The notes under the pieces are model-generated. The model did not search any database. It was not told the origin of the DNA and worked only from the letters and a program-made list of their open reading frames with translations. A program made the position numbers and the translations under genes. Shown in pieces: positions 8,518 through 16,434 of a stretch of 64,000 bases of DNA (the stretch's first letter is position 1; every line of letters begins with the position of its first letter). Location of the stretch: positions 1 through 64,000 of the forward strand of contig JAQWSC010000011.1 in NCBI GenBank assembly GCA_029243385.1, in the 5' to 3' direction. The DNA comes from Flavobacteriaceae bacterium (GTDB lineage: Bacteria > Bacteroidota > Bacteroidia > Flavobacteriales > Flavobacteriaceae).

Positions 8518-8547
8518 TTGGTGGTTGTAAAAATATTATTACATTTG
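8518..8547 (+). promoter_or_regulatory. Promoter of marR-yceI
   Basis: TTG (8518-8520), a 19-nt spacer and TACATTTG (8540-8547) match the Bacteroidota consensus. The predicted start is about 20 nt before the marR ATG at 8574. The following TATATACAATAGTCGTATC stretch is imperfectly symmetric and could be an operator for the MarR protein. Confidence 0.6.
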
Positions 8548-8573
8548 TATATACAATAGTCGTATCTACAATA

Positions 8574-8999
8574 ATGAAAAGTAAAACTCTAAACAAAGAT
8601 GTTGTCGTAAGTGTAATGAAAGCTAATAATTGTATTATGGACAAATTGGCACGTGGTTTGAAACCATTCGGATTATCCATTCAGCAATTCAATGTATTGA
8701 GAATTCTGAGAGGTCAACAAGACAATATTTTGAATCTTAATGAAATCACCAATAGAATGATTCACAAAATGAGTAATACCACTCGCCTAGTGGACAAGTT
8801 AATTGACAAGTTATTAGTCAAAAGGGTGGTTTGTCCAGAAAATAGACGCCGAGTGAATATTTCAATTACTGACAAAGGCTTGAATCTGTTATCGCAAATC
8901 GACTTAGTGATTCAAGAATTCGAAAACGAAATAATTCATTCACTCAGCGAAGAAGAAAAAAATACTTTACTCAATTTATTAATTAAAATTAAATCTTAA
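8574..8999 (+). CDS. MarR family transcriptional regulator
   Basis: A 141-residue winged-helix regulator. The DNA-binding helix-turn-helix (LNLNEITNRMIHKMSNTTRLVDKLI) is followed by the wing (VVCPENRRRVNISITDKG) and a C-terminal dimerisation helix. MarR proteins usually repress nearby genes and respond to small ligands. yceI begins 2 bp downstream, so the regulator probably controls its own yceI operon. The ligand cannot be inferred. Confidence 0.9.
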   Translation: MKSKTLNKDVVVSVMKANNCIMDKLARGLKPFGLSIQQFNVLRILRGQQDNILNLNEITNRMIHKMSNTTRLVDKLIDKLLVKRVVCPENRRRVNISITDKGLNLLSQIDLVIQEFENEIIHSLSEEEKNTLLNLLIKIKS

Positions 9000-9001
9000 A
9001 A

Positions 9002-9571
9002 ATGAAAACAACAATGAAAAATGCAATGCTTTTATTAGTCACTTTTGCAGTGAGCTCTTTAACCGCCCAAACTCAGTCAATTGACGTAGAGACAAGTTCT
9101 ATAAAATGGGTAGGTACCAAGGTCGTGTCGGGATCACACGATGGAACACTAAACTTTTCAAGCGGATCGTTAACTTATGAAAACGATGTTTTAAGCGCAG
9201 GTGAGTTTGTAGTTGACATGAACTCAATGGTATGTACAGATTTGGAGGGAAACTCCAAGAAAAAAATAGAAAAACATCTAAAATCCGATGATTTTTTTGG
9301 TGTAGCATCGCATCCTGAAGCAACACTAACCATTAGTGAAATTAGTGCCGATGCAGACGGAAACTATTCGGCTGTTGGAGACTTTACCATCAAAGGGATT
9401 ACACAAAGTATTCCTTTTACATTAGAAACCACTGACGACGCTTTAGTCGCCGAAGTTACCATAGATCGTAGCAAACACAATATTCGTTATGGATCAGGAA
9501 GTTTCTTTGACAACCTTGGAAACAAAGCCATCAGTGATGATTTTAATTTAACAGTAACATTAAAACTATAA
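9002..9571 (+). CDS. YceI family periplasmic protein
   Basis: A 189-residue protein with an N-terminal signal peptide (MLLLVTFAVSSLTAQ) and a YceI lipocalin-like barrel. Family marks are IKWVGTKVVSGSHDGTLNF, LKSDDFFGVASHPEATLTI, FTIKGITQSIPF and VTIDRSKHNIRYGSGSFF. YceI proteins bind isoprenoid-like lipids in the periplasm; the exact role is unclear. It is in an operon with marR (2-bp gap) and the mini-CDGSH gene (3-bp gap). Confidence 0.92.
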   Translation: MKTTMKNAMLLLVTFAVSSLTAQTQSIDVETSSIKWVGTKVVSGSHDGTLNFSSGSLTYENDVLSAGEFVVDMNSMVCTDLEGNSKKKIEKHLKSDDFFGVASHPEATLTISEISADADGNYSAVGDFTIKGITQSIPFTLETTDDALVAEVTIDRSKHNIRYGSGSFFDNLGNKAISDDFNLTVTLKL

Positions 9572-9574
9572 TCA

Positions 9575-9664
9575 ATGCAAATAACCAGACCAAAATGCGG
9601 CTGTGGTAACACACAAAATGCTGAAGGATACTGCGATGGCTCTCATGCCAATGCAAACAAATAA
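9575..9664 (+). CDS. Miniature CDGSH iron-sulfur protein (29 aa)
   Basis: A 29-residue ORF starting 3 bp after yceI. It carries the ligand set of CDGSH [2Fe-2S] domains: C8-x-C10 and C20-D-G-S-H24. The C10-C20 spacing is one residue longer than in mitoNEET. There is almost no sequence outside the motif, so this would be close to the smallest possible CDGSH unit; it would probably need to dimerise or bind a partner to hold a cluster. Start and frame are fixed by the motif and the close spacing. Its function is unknown. Confidence 0.75.
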   Translation: MQITRPKCGCGNTQNAEGYCDGSHANANK

Positions 9665-9693
9665 GTTTCATTTTATAATTCTCACAAGAAAAA

Positions 9694-9725
9694 TTTGAAA
9701 ATTTCAATTCTCATGTTTATCTTTG
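9694..9725 (+). promoter_or_regulatory. Promoter of the trp operon
   Basis: TTTG (9694-9697), a 20-nt spacer and TATCTTTG (9718-9725) match the Bacteroidota promoter. Transcription should begin near 9729-9732, only a few bases before the leader-peptide ATG at 9736. Confidence 0.75.
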
Positions 9726-9735
9726 GAAATTCAAA

Positions 9736-9795
9736 ATGAAAAATAACAATACACATATAGGTTGGTGGAAATTGCGAAACGCTTTGTCGCAATAA
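9736..9795 (+). CDS. trpL: trp operon leader peptide with tandem Trp codons
   Basis: A 19-codon ORF between the promoter and trpE contains two adjacent TGG codons at 9763-9768 (residues GWWK). Two Trp in 19 residues, directly ahead of a trp operon and overlapping the base-pairing segments of an attenuator, is the hallmark of ribosome-mediated attenuation. The stop codon TAA (9793-9795) overlaps the last base of pairing segment 2, so a ribosome finishing the leader would mask that segment. The product itself is not expected to have a function. Confidence 0.88.
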   Translation: MKNNNTHIGWWKLRNALSQ

Positions 9796-9843
9796 CATCC
9801 CTTTATGTATCTAAAAATATAAAAGGCTTGTCAATTGCGACAA
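9771..9843 (+). promoter_or_regulatory. trp attenuator: pause hairpin and antiterminator
   Basis: Segment 1 ATTGCGA (9771-9777), just after the Trp codons, can pair with TCGCAAT (9787-9793), forming a 7-bp hairpin. The overlapping segment 2 TTGTCGCAAT (9784-9793) is also the exact complement of ATTGCGACAA (9834-9843), which covers the loop and descending arm of the terminator. Pairing of segment 2 with 9834-9843 (10 bp) therefore prevents the terminator. A ribosome stalled at the Trp codons would cover segment 1 and leave segment 2 free (antitermination); a ribosome at the stop codon would cover segment 2 (termination). Confidence 0.85.
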
Positions 9844-9853
9844 GCCTTTTTTT
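9822..9853 (+). terminator. trp attenuator terminator
   Basis: A perfect 11-bp stem AAAGGCTTGTC/GACAAGCCTTT (9822-9832 and 9839-9849) with loop AATTGC, followed by T to 9853. It ends 6 bp before the trpE ATG and no gene lies between, so it only makes sense as a conditional terminator controlled by the leader. Confidence 0.9.
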
Positions 9854-9859
9854 GATTGT

Positions 9860-11263
9860 ATGAAAAATAAATACTCTTTAAAGACTCATTACAAAAGGAT
9901 CTTAGCAGACACTTTGACACCTGTTTCCATCTATCTCAAAATTAGAGATCGATTTTCCAATGCTATTTTTTTAGAAAGCAGTGAATATGGAGCTAGTGAC
10001 AATAGTTTTTCTTATATCTGTTTCAATCCAATTGCTGAAATCAAGGTACAACACGAAAGCATTGTGAAAAGCCTTCCCGATGGAAGTAAGGAGAATATTG
10101 CTATTACTAGCGATGTTGACGTTGCAGATGAAATTCACAATTTTGCGCAGCAATTCGATTCTGAAAAAAGTCCGCATCAATTTATTAATAACGGATTGTT
10201 CGGTTATATTTCTTACGAAGCAGTGCGCTATTTTGAAGATATTGATTTGCACAAAAAAGAAGGTGATTTGGATATTCCTGATATCTATTATGCCGTATAT
10301 CAAAATATCATCGCTATCAATCTCTTTAACAACGTAGCCTATGTGTTTTCTCACAACTATGAGTCTCAAAGCAATTTGGATGAAGTGTTGAAAATCATAA
10401 CTGCGAAAAATTTTGCGACATACGCCTTTGAAAAAGAAGGAGCCCTGAGCTCCAATATGACTGATGAAAACTTTATAGATTTGGTGAAACTTGGCAAAAA
10501 GCACTGTCAGCGCGGAGATGTTTTTCAAATAGTCCTTTCTAGAAGATTTTCACAACAGTTTAAAGGAGACGATTTCAACCTTTACCGTGCGCTGCGGTCA
10601 ATCAATCCATCTCCCTATTTATTTTATTTTGACTACGGTAATTTTAAAATTTTCGGAAGTTCCCCAGAAGCTCAAATTGTAGTTAAAAATGAAATCGCTG
10701 AAATTCATCCCATTGCAGGAACATTCCGGCGAACAGGAGACGATGAGCAAGACAAAGCCCTTGCTCTCAAGCTTTCGGCAGATCAAAAAGAAAACAGCGA
10801 ACACGTTATGTTAGTCGATTTGGCTCGAAACGACTTGAGTCGAAATGGATCCGATGTCAAAGTGGTGAACTACCGCGAAGTTCAGTTTTATTCACACGTC
10901 ATTCATTTGGTCTCCAAAGTAACTGGGAAAAAGAAACCCGAAATTCCAACGACACGAATTGTCGCTGACACTTTTCCTGCAGGAACTCTTAGCGGAGCAC
11001 CCAAACACCGGGCTATGCAATTGATCGAGGAATATGAAAAAACAAGCCGTGCCTTTTACGGAGGTGCCATTGGATATATGGGATTTAATGGAAATTTCAA
11101 TCATGCAATAATTATACGTTCTTTTTTGTCAAAAGACCAACAACTTCATTTACAAGCAGGCGCAGGAATTGTGTCAGAATCTGTTCCAGAAAGTGAATTG
11201 CAAGAAGTATTTAACAAAACCAGTGCGTTGACATCAGCGCTCGAAATTGCTGAAAATATTTAA
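9860..11263 (+). CDS. trpE: Anthranilate synthase component I
   Basis: The 467-residue subunit converts chorismate and ammonia (from TrpG) to anthranilate. It has the N-terminal feedback-site motif (AIFLESSEYG, matching the LLES region that binds Trp) and the C-terminal chorismate-binding domain with FQIVLSRRFSQ, HPIAGTFRRTG, EHVMLVDLARNDL, and DTFPAGTLSGAPK. It is the first gene of trpEGDCFBA. The start at 9860 follows the attenuator by 6 bp, and no Shine-Dalgarno is seen. Confidence 0.97.
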   Translation: MKNKYSLKTHYKRILADTLTPVSIYLKIRDRFSNAIFLESSEYGASDNSFSYICFNPIAEIKVQHESIVKSLPDGSKENIAITSDVDVADEIHNFAQQFDSEKSPHQFINNGLFGYISYEAVRYFEDIDLHKKEGDLDIPDIYYAVYQNIIAINLFNNVAYVFSHNYESQSNLDEVLKIITAKNFATYAFEKEGALSSNMTDENFIDLVKLGKKHCQRGDVFQIVLSRRFSQQFKGDDFNLYRALRSINPSPYLFYFDYGNFKIFGSSPEAQIVVKNEIAEIHPIAGTFRRTGDDEQDKALALKLSADQKENSEHVMLVDLARNDLSRNGSDVKVVNYREVQFYSHVIHLVSKVTGKKKPEIPTTRIVADTFPAGTLSGAPKHRAMQLIEEYEKTSRAFYGGAIGYMGFNGNFNHAIIIRSFLSKDQQLHLQAGAGIVSESVPESELQEVFNKTSALTSALEIAENI

Positions 11264-11265
11264 TT

Positions 11266-11826
11266 ATGAAAGTACTTGTTATAGATAATTACGACTCATT
11301 TACTTACAATTTAGTTCACTATTTGGAAGAACTCGATTGCGATGTGACTGTCAAACGAAACGACCAGCTGACACTCGAAGAAGTCGATGCCTTCGAAAAA
11401 ATTGTACTTTCTCCTGGCCCAGGTATTCCGGAAGAAGCCGGACTGCTAAAGGCTATTATTGAAAAATATGCTCCAACAAAAAGCATCTTAGGCGTGTGCT
11501 TAGGACAACAAGCGATTGGCGAAGTTTTTGGAGGATCGCTTGCCAATCTTGAAAAAGTGTATCATGGGGTAGCTACCCCTGTCAACATTACCGCTGAGGA
11601 TATTCTTTTTGAAGGGCTTTCGAATCCAATGATGGTGGGCAGGTATCACTCTTGGGTAGTCGAAGGTGCACTTCCCGACACCATTGAGGTATTGGCTAAA
11701 GACGACAACGGCCAAGTGATGGCAATTCGGCATAAAACGTATAATGTTAGAGGCGTTCAGTTTCATCCCGAATCGGTACTTACTCCCGAAGGAAAACATT
11801 TATTAAAAAACTGGTTAAAGGCCTAA
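11266..11826 (+). CDS. trpG: Anthranilate synthase component II (glutamine amidotransferase)
   Basis: The 186-residue class I glutamine amidotransferase supplies ammonia to TrpE. It has the start motif VIDNYDSFTYNLVHYL, an oxyanion strand LSPGPGIPEEAG, nucleophile Cys in GVCLGQQAIGE, and His/Glu in VQFHPESVLTPEG. It is a stand-alone subunit, not fused to TrpD. It begins 2 bp after trpE and ends 2 bp before trpD. No pabA-like partner is nearby, so dual use for folate synthesis cannot be judged. Confidence 0.97.
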   Translation: MKVLVIDNYDSFTYNLVHYLEELDCDVTVKRNDQLTLEEVDAFEKIVLSPGPGIPEEAGLLKAIIEKYAPTKSILGVCLGQQAIGEVFGGSLANLEKVYHGVATPVNITAEDILFEGLSNPMMVGRYHSWVVEGALPDTIEVLAKDDNGQVMAIRHKTYNVRGVQFHPESVLTPEGKHLLKNWLKA

Positions 11827-11828
11827 AA

Positions 11829-12824
11829 ATGAAAGATATTCTAAACAGACTCATTCAACACGAAACACTTGAAAAAGAAGAGGCTAAACAAATATTGGTC
11901 AATATTGCCGATGGTTCTTATAATTCTGGGCAAATCGCTTCTTTTTTGACTGTGTTTATGATGCGAAGCATTACCCTCGACGAACTCGAAGGGTTTAGAG
12001 ATGCCTTGTTGGAGCTTTGTATAGCCGTTGATTTGTCTGACTACAACCCTATTGATCTTTGTGGCACAGGAGGTGACGGAAAAGACACCTTTAACATTTC
12101 TACGCTTTCTTCATTTGTAACTGCTGGCGCAGGGATTCACGTAACAAAACACGGCAATTATGGTGTTTCCTCGTCATGTGGCTCAAGCAACGTTATGGAA
12201 TATTTAGGTATTAAATTTTCCAACGAAGCAGATTTTTTAAAACGTTGTATTGAAGAAACAGGTATCTGTGTGCTTCATGCACCCTTGTTTCATCCCGCTA
12301 TGAAAAATGTGGCGCCAATTCGTCGCGATTTGGGTGTAAAAACATTCTTTAATATGTTAGGACCCATGGTAAATCCTGCATTTCCTAACAATCAATTGGT
12401 AGGCGTATTTAGTTTGGAATTGTTGCGATTGTATGGCTTTTTATACCAAAAAACAGGCAAAAACTTTAGTGTTATTCATGCCTTAGATGGTTACGATGAA
12501 ATTTCATTAACAGGAACTACCAAACTTGTTACCAACCGCGGAGAAACAACTCTCGATCCTGAAGATTTTGGTGTTCAAAAACTTACAGCATCTTCCATTG
12601 GAGGAGGTGACAGCGTAGAGGCTTCTGCCAAAATTTTTATGAATGTTATACAAGGGAAAGGAAGCGAGTCACAACATCAAGTAGTTTGTGCAAACGCTGG
12701 AATGGCTATTGCAACAGCTTTGCAAATAACCCCTAAAGAAGGCTTTGAAAAAGCCAACGAATCACTGATCAGCGGAAAAGCCTTTGAGGCTCTTAATAAA
12801 CTTCAAAAACTAAGTGCCCAATGA
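11829..12824 (+). CDS. trpD: Anthranilate phosphoribosyltransferase
   Basis: The 331-residue enzyme joins anthranilate to PRPP. It has the PRPP-binding GTGGDGKDTFNISTLSS loop, the KHGNYGVSSSCGSSNVMEYLG stretch, and FHPAMKNVAPIRRDLGVKTFFNMLGP, all diagnostic of TrpD. Its stop overlaps the trpC start by 4 bp (ATGA), which suggests translational coupling. Confidence 0.97.
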   Translation: MKDILNRLIQHETLEKEEAKQILVNIADGSYNSGQIASFLTVFMMRSITLDELEGFRDALLELCIAVDLSDYNPIDLCGTGGDGKDTFNISTLSSFVTAGAGIHVTKHGNYGVSSSCGSSNVMEYLGIKFSNEADFLKRCIEETGICVLHAPLFHPAMKNVAPIRRDLGVKTFFNMLGPMVNPAFPNNQLVGVFSLELLRLYGFLYQKTGKNFSVIHALDGYDEISLTGTTKLVTNRGETTLDPEDFGVQKLTASSIGGGDSVEASAKIFMNVIQGKGSESQHQVVCANAGMAIATALQITPKEGFEKANESLISGKAFEALNKLQKLSAQ

Positions 12825-13600
12825 CTATTTTAGACCTCATCGTATCGGATTTGTATGCCGAGTTGAAATTCAAAAAACAACTCATTCCCATTTCGCAATT
12901 GGAGCATTCTGTGCTGTTTGAGCGAACTTCTTACTCGCTAAGTGAGCGTATTCGAAACAGTTCTTCGGGAATCATAACAGAGCACAAACGAAGATCCCCT
13001 TCCAAGCCCAACATCAATCTCAACACATCGATACACGAAGTCGCACAAGGCTACGAAAAAGCAGGAGCAAGTGGAATGTCTGTACTAACCAATACGAAAT
13101 ATTTTGGCGGATCATTGGATGACTTAACTCTAGCACGAGCGGCCACTCAATTGCCTTTATTACGAAAAGAATTTATCATCGACGAATATCAAATTCTCGA
13201 GGCCAAAGCTTATGGCGCTGACGCAATTTTGCTCATTGCAGCCTGCTTATCTAGAAATGAAATTAAAAGTTTTTCTGAGACAGCGCAAAAATTGGGACTT
13301 GAGGTATTGCTAGAGGTTCACAACCAAGAAGAATTGGATAAAGCCGTAATGCCTTCATTAAATTTGATAGGGGTTAATAATCGTAATTTAAAAACCTTTC
13401 AGGTAAGTTTAGAAACAAGCAAACACCTAGTTGACCAAATTCCCAATGAGTTTGTGAAAATCTCTGAAAGTGGAATCAGTGATATAAGCGCGGTCAAAGA
13501 ATTAAAAAAAGTCGGTTTTGATGGATTTTTAATGGGAGAGCATTTTATGAAAACAGAAAATCCTGGGCTCAGCGCTCAACAATTTATTCAGCAATTATGA
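12821..13600 (+). CDS. trpC: Indole-3-glycerol phosphate synthase
   Basis: The 259-residue TIM barrel closes the indole ring of carboxyphenylamino-deoxyribulose phosphate. Visible marks are ITEHKRRSPSKPNI (substrate-binding/catalytic Lys), MSVLTNTKYFGGS, LRKEFIIDEYQI, LLEVHNQEEL, GVNNRNLKTF and SESGISD. It overlaps trpD and trpF by 4 bp each. Confidence 0.97.
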   Translation: MTILDLIVSDLYAELKFKKQLIPISQLEHSVLFERTSYSLSERIRNSSSGIITEHKRRSPSKPNINLNTSIHEVAQGYEKAGASGMSVLTNTKYFGGSLDDLTLARAATQLPLLRKEFIIDEYQILEAKAYGADAILLIAACLSRNEIKSFSETAQKLGLEVLLEVHNQEELDKAVMPSLNLIGVNNRNLKTFQVSLETSKHLVDQIPNEFVKISESGISDISAVKELKKVGFDGFLMGEHFMKTENPGLSAQQFIQQL

Positions 13601-14208
13601 AGCTAAAGATCTGTGGGATGAAGGAGCCTAGCAATGTTGAATTGGTAGCGAAATTGCAACCCGATTTTTTGGGATTTATTTTTTGGGAGAGATCACCTCG
13701 ATTCTGTGTTGAAGTGCCTCAAAACCTTCCTAAAAATGTTGATAAAGTAGGCGTATTTGTCAATGCTTCGTTTGATTTTATTTTAGAAAAAATAAAAACA
13801 TTTGATTTGCAAGCAGTGCAGCTTCATGGGCAAGAAACTCCGGAATTTTGCGCGCAACTAAACCCCTTAACAACGGTAATCAAAGTCTTCTCAATTAAAG
13901 ATCGTTTTGACTTTTCAGAACTGTCTCCCTACGAAACAGTCTGTAATTATTACTTATTTGACACAAAAGGAAAGCTACCCGGTGGCAATGGTGAAGAATT
14001 TGATTGGAAAGTACTCCGCTCCTATCCTTCTCAAAAACCCTTTTTTCTAAGTGGAGGTATTGGAATCGATAGTGTCGAAAAGATTCACGAAATTTGCCAA
14101 ACCACATTGCCTGTTTATGCGCTGGATGTAAACAGTAAATTTGAAATAGCCCCCGGAATAAAAGATGAAGAAACGTTAAAAAAGTTCAAACAAAGCATAA
14201 CACTATGA
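13597..14208 (+). CDS. trpF: Phosphoribosylanthranilate isomerase
   Basis: The 203-residue TIM barrel performs the Amadori rearrangement of phosphoribosylanthranilate. The catalytic Cys is in LKICGMKEP at the N terminus and the catalytic Asp in [22 protein letters not shown] and FLSGGIG are the phosphate-binding parts. The gene is separate from trpC (fused in some bacteria). It overlaps trpC and trpB by 4 bp. Confidence 0.96.
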   Translation: MKLKICGMKEPSNVELVAKLQPDFLGFIFWERSPRFCVEVPQNLPKNVDKVGVFVNASFDFILEKIKTFDLQAVQLHGQETPEFCAQLNPLTTVIKVFSIKDRFDFSELSPYETVCNYYLFDTKGKLPGGNGEEFDWKVLRSYPSQKPFFLSGGIGIDSVEKIHEICQTTLPVYALDVNSKFEIAPGIKDEETLKKFKQSITL

Positions 14209-15392
14209 AAGTAAATTACAATGTTGATGAAAAAGGATACTACGGTGATTTTGGAGGTGCATACATTCCCGAAATGCTCTTTCCTAACGTTGAGGAACTG
14301 CGTCAGAACTATTTAAAAATTTCCGCTGAGGCTTCCTTTAAAAAAGAATTTGATCAATTGCTTCGGGATTATGTGGGTCGTCCAACGCCTTTGTACTTTG
14401 CAAAGCGATTGTCGAAGAAATACAATACAAAAATTTATCTAAAGCGAGAAGATTTATGCCATACAGGAGCTCATAAGGTCAATAACACGATTGGACAAAT
14501 TTTGGTTGCCAAACGACTTGGCAAAAATCGAATTATTGCTGAAACGGGTGCTGGTCAACACGGTGTAGCAACGGCTACAGTTTGTGCGCTAATGGGCATA
14601 GAATGTGTGGTATATATGGGAGAAGTTGATATCAAACGTCAAGCTCCCAATGTAGCACGCATGAAAATGCTTGGAGCAGAAGTACGCGCAGCAACCTCAG
14701 GAAGCAAAACCTTAAAAGATGCTACCAACGAAGCCATTCGAGATTGGATCAACAATCCCGTTGACACTCATTACATAATTGGATCGGTAGTTGGGCCGCA
14801 TCCGTATCCCGATATGGTAGCCCGTTTTCAATCTGTTATTAGTGAAGAAATTAAATGGCAATTGCTCGAAAAAGAAGGTAGAGAAAACCCAGACCACGTT
14901 ATTGCTTGCGTGGGTGGAGGTAGCAATGCTGCCGGATCCTATTACCATTATTTGAACGAGCCCGATGTCAACATCATTGCTGTTGAAGCCGCAGGAAAAG
15001 GAATTGATAGCGGAGAAAGTGCAGCAACTTCAGTGCTTGGAAAAGAAGGAGTCATTCATGGAAGTCGCACCTTATTAATGCAAACTCCTGACGGACAAAT
15101 TACCGAGCCCTATTCGATTTCAGCAGGACTCGATTATCCAGGAGTTGGACCTATGCACGCACACTTATTTCGAAGCGGGCGCGCAGAATTCATTTCCGTT
15201 ACTGACCAAGAAGCTATGGATTGGGGAATTATTCTTTCTCAACTCGAAGGAATTATTCCAGCCATTGAAACTTCTCATGCCTTTGCGATTTTGGATCACA
15301 GAAAATTTGGCCCTGAAGAAATTGTAGTCTTTAATCTATCGGGACGAGGTGATAAAGATTTGAACACATACATTGATTATTTTAAATTATAA
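14205..15392 (+). CDS. trpB: Tryptophan synthase beta subunit
   Basis: The 395-residue PLP enzyme condenses indole with serine. The PLP lysine is in [19 protein letters not shown], the phosphate-binding loop is [13 protein letters not shown], and the C-terminal region has NLSGRGDKD. The N terminus [15 protein letters not shown] is that of the normal TrpB1 type. It overlaps the trpA start by one base (TAATG). Confidence 0.98.
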   Translation: MKVNYNVDEKGYYGDFGGAYIPEMLFPNVEELRQNYLKISAEASFKKEFDQLLRDYVGRPTPLYFAKRLSKKYNTKIYLKREDLCHTGAHKVNNTIGQILVAKRLGKNRIIAETGAGQHGVATATVCALMGIECVVYMGEVDIKRQAPNVARMKMLGAEVRAATSGSKTLKDATNEAIRDWINNPVDTHYIIGSVVGPHPYPDMVARFQSVISEEIKWQLLEKEGRENPDHVIACVGGGSNAAGSYYHYLNEPDVNIIAVEAAGKGIDSGESAATSVLGKEGVIHGSRTLLMQTPDGQITEPYSISAGLDYPGVGPMHAHLFRSGRAEFISVTDQEAMDWGIILSQLEGIIPAIETSHAFAILDHRKFGPEEIVVFNLSGRGDKDLNTYIDYFKL

Positions 15393-16153
15393 TGAATCGA
15401 ATTACACAAGCTTTTGAGCAAGACAAAAAATTGCTCTCCATCTATTTTACAGCAGGTTTTCCTCAGTTAAACGACACAGCACCTGTATTGGAACAACTTC
15501 AGGCATCGGGTGTAGATATGATTGAAATTGGATTGCCTTTTAGTGATCCATTAGCAGACGGCCCTACCATACAAGACAGCTCAACCCGTGCCCTAAAAAA
15601 CGGGATGACAACCGATGTTCTTTTTGACCAACTCAAAGACATTCGGAAAACAATTCAGATTCCACTGGTGTTGATGGGTTACTTTAATCCTATGATGCAA
15701 TACGGAATTGAAAAGTTTTGTAAACGATGTCAAGAAGTCGGGATTGATGGACTTATCATTCCTGATTTGCCTGTAAATGTTTATCACGAGCGTTATCAAA
15801 AAACTTTTGAATCTTATGGGTTATTAAATATGTTTTTGATTACGCCGCAAACGCCTGACAGTCGAATTGAATATATTGACAAGGTTTCTAAAGGCTTTAT
15901 CTACATGGTAAGCAGTGCGAGTGTGACCGGAGCAAAGAATACTTTTGGCGATACGCAAACGGAATATTTCAAACGCATTGAGGCGATGCAGCTAACAACT
16001 CCTCAAATTGTTGGATTTGGAATTAGCAATGCGCAAACTTTCCAAGCCGCTACTCAACATACACGTGGTGCTATTATTGGTTCAGCCTTTATCAAGCACT
16101 TGGATCAACACGGAGCGCAAAGCGTTGCCGATTTTGTTAAGACCATTCGATAG
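15392..16153 (+). CDS. trpA: Tryptophan synthase alpha subunit
   Basis: The 253-residue TIM barrel cleaves indole-3-glycerol phosphate and channels indole to TrpB. The catalytic Glu and Asp lie in MIEIGLPFSDPLADGP. LVLMGYFNPMMQYG, GLIIPDLPV and GFGISNAQT are also visible. It is the last gene of the operon. Its stop codon lies in the loop of the terminator hairpin, so the last three sense codons form the ascending stem. Confidence 0.97.
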   Translation: MNRITQAFEQDKKLLSIYFTAGFPQLNDTAPVLEQLQASGVDMIEIGLPFSDPLADGPTIQDSSTRALKNGMTTDVLFDQLKDIRKTIQIPLVLMGYFNPMMQYGIEKFCKRCQEVGIDGLIIPDLPVNVYHERYQKTFESYGLLNMFLITPQTPDSRIEYIDKVSKGFIYMVSSASVTGAKNTFGDTQTEYFKRIEAMQLTTPQIVGFGISNAQTFQAATQHTRGAIIGSAFIKHLDQHGAQSVADFVKTIR

Positions 16154-16170
16154 TTCGAATGGTTTTTTTT
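16142..16170 (+). terminator. Terminator of the trp operon
   Basis: A perfect 9-bp stem ACCATTCGA/TCGAATGGT (16142-16150, 16155-16163) with loop TAGT, followed by eight T. The loop holds the trpA stop codon. Confidence 0.9.
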
Positions 16171-16323
16171 GTAAATTAGTTCTCAGAAAGACCCCAATCG
16201 TTCGATTACCATTCATTTGTTGTAATGACTGTTGGAACTAGCTGTTGGGTTGTTTTCTAAAAACCGATGTAAAACCTGCTACTCTCTAATATAAATATTG
16301 ATGAGTGCACAAAATCGAAAGCC

Positions 16324-16434
16324 ATGGGAAAAGGAGACAAAAAAACCCGTCGAGGTAAAATCGTAAACAAAGCTTTTGGCGTAAGCCGCAGCCGTAAAAA
16401 AATAAAAGCTCGAAAAAAAGCAACGACGCACTAA
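16324..16434 (+). CDS. Small ribosomal subunit protein bTHX
   Basis: A 36-residue, extremely basic peptide (MGKGDKKTRRGKIVNKAFG, then SRSRKKIKARKK) matches the THX family of the 30S head, found in Thermus and Bacteroidota. The start is fixed by the conserved MGKGD N terminus. It is convergent with yaaA and the two stop regions overlap by 4 bp. A stretch of about 150 bp between trpA and this gene shows no clear promoter. Confidence 0.9.
   Translation: MGKGDKKTRRGKIVNKAFGVSRSRKKIKARKKATTH

Noticed and set aside
8482-8680. Rhodanese reading frame extended upstream to 8680
   Set aside because: It runs antisense through the marR start, has no rhodanese features, and a -7 box lies at 8509-8502.
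9971-10528. Long antisense ORF of 185 codons inside trpE
   Set aside because: It is a shadow of a well-conserved gene, with no promoter or recognisable domain. The same holds for antisense ORFs in ftsH, valS, gltB and the 52763 gene.
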